Origin: Deltaproteobacteria bacterium
GTDB lineage: Bacteria; Desulfobacterota; Desulfobulbia; Desulfobulbales; UBA5123
Assembly: GCA_021788685.1 (NCBI GenBank)
Contig: JAJYKH010000167.1
Span: 1-6,270 of the forward strand
DNA length: 6,270 nucleotides
Direction: 5' to 3'
Of this stretch, positions 4,549 through 6,270 are shown piece by piece. The notes under the pieces were generated by a model that was not told where the DNA came from, searched no databases, and saw nothing but the letters and a program-made list of their open reading frames with translations. Position numbers and translations under genes: made by a program. Each line of letters begins with the position of its first letter. Position 1 is the first letter of the stretch.

Positions 4549-6270
4549 ATGTCCCGCATCAAGATCCTTCCCGAGCAGGTGGCCAACCAGATCGCGGCTG
4601 GCGAGGTGGTGGAGCGCCCCGCCTCGGTCGTGAAGGAATTCGTGGAAAACGCCATCGATGCCGGGGCCCGGCAGCTCCGCATCGAGGTGGAGGGGGCCGG
4701 CACCCGCCTCCTCCGGGTGGTGGACGACGGCGAGGGCATGGACCAGGACGACGTCCTGCTCTGCCTGGAACGGCACGCCACCTCCAAGCTCGCCAGCCGG
4801 GAACAGCTCGCCGCCATCACCACTCTGGGGTTCCGGGGGGAGGCGGTGCCGAGCATCGCCTCGGTGTCCCGCCTCACCATCACCTCCCGGCCGGCAGGCT
4901 CCGCCCTGGGCACCCGGATCGAGGTCCATTACGGCAAGGTGGCCAAGGTCCACGACATGGGCTGCAGCCAAGGCACGGTCATGGAGGTGCGGGACCTCTT
5001 CGGCAACGTGCCGGCCCGCCGGAAATTCCTCAAGAGCCCCCAAACCGAGCTGGCCCACATCGACGAGGTGGTCAGGAGCTACGCCCTGGCCCGCCCGGCC
5101 CTGGGGGTCACCTTCGCCGTGGACGGCCGGGATGTCCTGGACCTGCCCGCGGGTGCCGATTCCCTGGAGCAGCGGCTCACCCGCCTCACGGGCTCCAGGA
5201 GTCAGGGGCCGTTCATTCCCGTGCACGCCCAGGATCAGGGGCTCGATCTCACCGGCTTTCTGCTCCCGCCCGAGGAAGGCACGGGCTCTTCGCGCCTTTC
5301 TCTTTTTGTGAACGGGCGGGCGGTCCGCGACCGGCTGCTGACCCATGCGGTGGCGGAGGGGCTGCGCCATTTCCTCATGAAGGGGCGGCGGCCGGCGGGG
5401 GCGCTTTTTCTCGGCCTGCCGCCCGCGGAGGTGGATGTCAACGTCCACCCCGCCAAGCACGAGGTCCGTTTCCGCCAGGGCGCCCGGATCCACCAGCTGG
5501 TCGCGGCGGCGGTGGCCGGGGCGATGGCGGCTCACCAGGAACGGCTCAAGGAGTCCCTGTTCGTGATGCCTCCCTCCCGCGGCCGGGGAGAGGCCGAGGC
5601 GCCCAGCCCGCCGCGGCCGCCGGAGCCCTCGCAGGCTGCCTTCCCGGCGCTCCAGGTTCGGGAGCCGGCGCCGGTCACCGCAAGATCCTGGGCCCCGCCC
5701 GCCGGAACGGGTGAATCGAGATCCGCCCGCCCGGCCCCGATCCGGTTTCCCCACCCGCAACCGCCGCCCCCCAAGCCGGAGCCCCTGCCCGGCGCCGCCC
5801 GCAACGTGGAGACCGGGGCGGCTCGCCCGCCCGTGCCCGCGGGGGAGCCCGCTCCGTCAGGCTTGCGGCTGATCGGGCCCTTCGATGATTCTTACCTCCT
5901 GTGCGAGAGCGATGCCGGCCTGGTGGTGATCGATCAGCACGCCGCCCACGAGCGGCTGCTGTTCGAGCAGCTGCGCCGCCAGTTTGACGAGCGGCAGACG
6001 GCCAGCCAGGCCTTGCTCTTTCCGAAGATGATCAGCCTGGGTCCCGAGGAGATCGAGCTTCTCGCCAAGCACGGGGAAGAGATCGCGCGGCTGGGCATCG
6101 AGGTGGGGGAGCTCGGGGCCGGAAGCTACGTTTTGAGGGCACTGCCGGCCCTCCTGGCCCACCTGCCGGCCGAAGAGGTGCTGGGGGATGTCCTCGACCG
6201 CTACCGCGGCTGCGACCTGGAAGGGCAGCGGTCCGCCTCCGGCCGGCTGGACGCCGTCCTGGCGACCATG
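4549..6270 (+). CDS. mutL: DNA mismatch repair protein MutL, 3' truncated by window end
   Basis: The frame stays open for 574 codons and leaves the window. The N-terminal GHKL ATPase has ANQIAAGEVVERP (12-24), KEFVENAIDAG (29-39) with catalytic Glu30 and metal-binding Asn34, DDGEGM (59-64) and LGFRGEA (93-99). The transducer domain follows with FVNGRAVRD (253-261) and VDVNVHPAKHEVRF (295-308). A Pro/Ala/Arg-rich linker spans roughly 340-445. The C-terminal domain has DQHAAHERLLFE (462-473), an exact DQHA(X)2E(X)4E endonuclease motif, and QALLFP (487-492), which sits where family members carry the beta-clamp-binding motif. MutL links MutS mismatch recognition to strand incision, and this type nicks DNA itself in species without MutH. 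The distal metal-binding motifs are off-window. The ATG at 4549 gives the standard MutL N-terminus, but its Shine-Dalgarno is poor (GGA three bases upstream, or GGAT inside the preceding hairpin). Confidence 0.97.
   Translation, partial: MSRIKILPEQVANQIAAGEVVERPASVVKEFVENAIDAGARQLRIEVEGAGTRLLRVVDDGEGMDQDDVLLCLERHATSKLASREQLAAITTLGFRGEAVPSIASVSRLTITSRPAGSALGTRIEVHYGKVAKVHDMGCSQGTVMEVRDLFGNVPARRKFLKSPQTELAHIDEVVRSYALARPALGVTFAVDGRDVLDLPAGADSLEQRLTRLTGSRSQGPFIPVHAQDQGLDLTGFLLPPEEGTGSSRLSLFVNGRAVRDRLLTHAVAEGLRHFLMKGRRPAGALFLGLPPAEVDVNVHPAKHEVRFRQGARIHQLVAAAVAGAMAAHQERLKESLFVMPPSRGRGEAEAPSPPRPPEPSQAAFPALQVREPAPVTARSWAPPAGTGESRSARPAPIRFPHPQPPPPKPEPLPGAARNVETGAARPPVPAGEPAPSGLRLIGPFDDSYLLCESDAGLVVIDQHAAHERLLFEQLRRQFDERQTASQALLFPKMISLGPEEIELLAKHGEEIARLGIEVGELGAGSYVLRALPALLAHLPAEEVLGDVLDRYRGCDLEGQRSASGRLDAVLATM

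Noticed and set aside
4246..5760. A 504-codon open frame on the minus strand across the M23 end and mutL
   Set aside because: It is antisense to clear MutL sequence, is Arg/Gly/Pro-rich and has no motif.

Overview
This GC-rich window carries six protein genes and looks like ordinary chromosomal DNA. Several features suggest a Gram-negative, respiring bacterium near the Desulfuromonadota/Geobacter-type deltaproteobacteria: a CXXCH diheme cytochrome, a geranylgeranyl-reductase-family flavoprotein, a MutL carrying the endonuclease motif, a hybrid histidine kinase, and several kinds of short intergenic repeat. The lineage is an inference from gene content and composition; nothing here proves it.

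Layout. Bases 2-721 (+) are the 3' end of a hybrid sensor histidine kinase (ATPase domain plus receiver). Converging on it is a minus-strand run of three genes, read from right to left: a geranylgeranyl-reductase-family FAD oxidoreductase (2828-1800), a 90-residue membrane-anchored diheme cytochrome c (1674-1402), and tsaE, the ATPase of tRNA t6A synthesis (1350-832). A 254-bp divergent intergenic region (2829-3082) holds a very good sigma70-type promoter facing right and several inverted repeats. To its right are a membrane-anchored M23 (LytM-type) peptidase with Ig-like domains (3083-4486, +) and mutL (4549 to the window end, +, 3' truncated).

Roles. TsaE (translation fidelity) and MutL (mismatch repair) are housekeeping proteins. 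The M23 protein acts on, or regulates, the cell wall. The flavoprotein and cytochrome may both serve the quinone/respiratory membrane, but that link rests only on adjacency. The kinase is a signalling protein of unknown input, because its sensor lies outside the window.

No new multi-gene system is visible. The most distinctive feature is short repeats at nearly every gene boundary. One family has GCTGA-type units and occurs as two inverted pairs: one lies between the kinase and tsaE, the other is a 106-bp element filling the gap between the flavoprotein and the cytochrome. A second type is a 17-18 bp tandem repeat just upstream of tsaE. A third is a 20-bp-stem hairpin directly before mutL. 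One repeat copy has become coding sequence and forms the C-terminal tail of TsaE.
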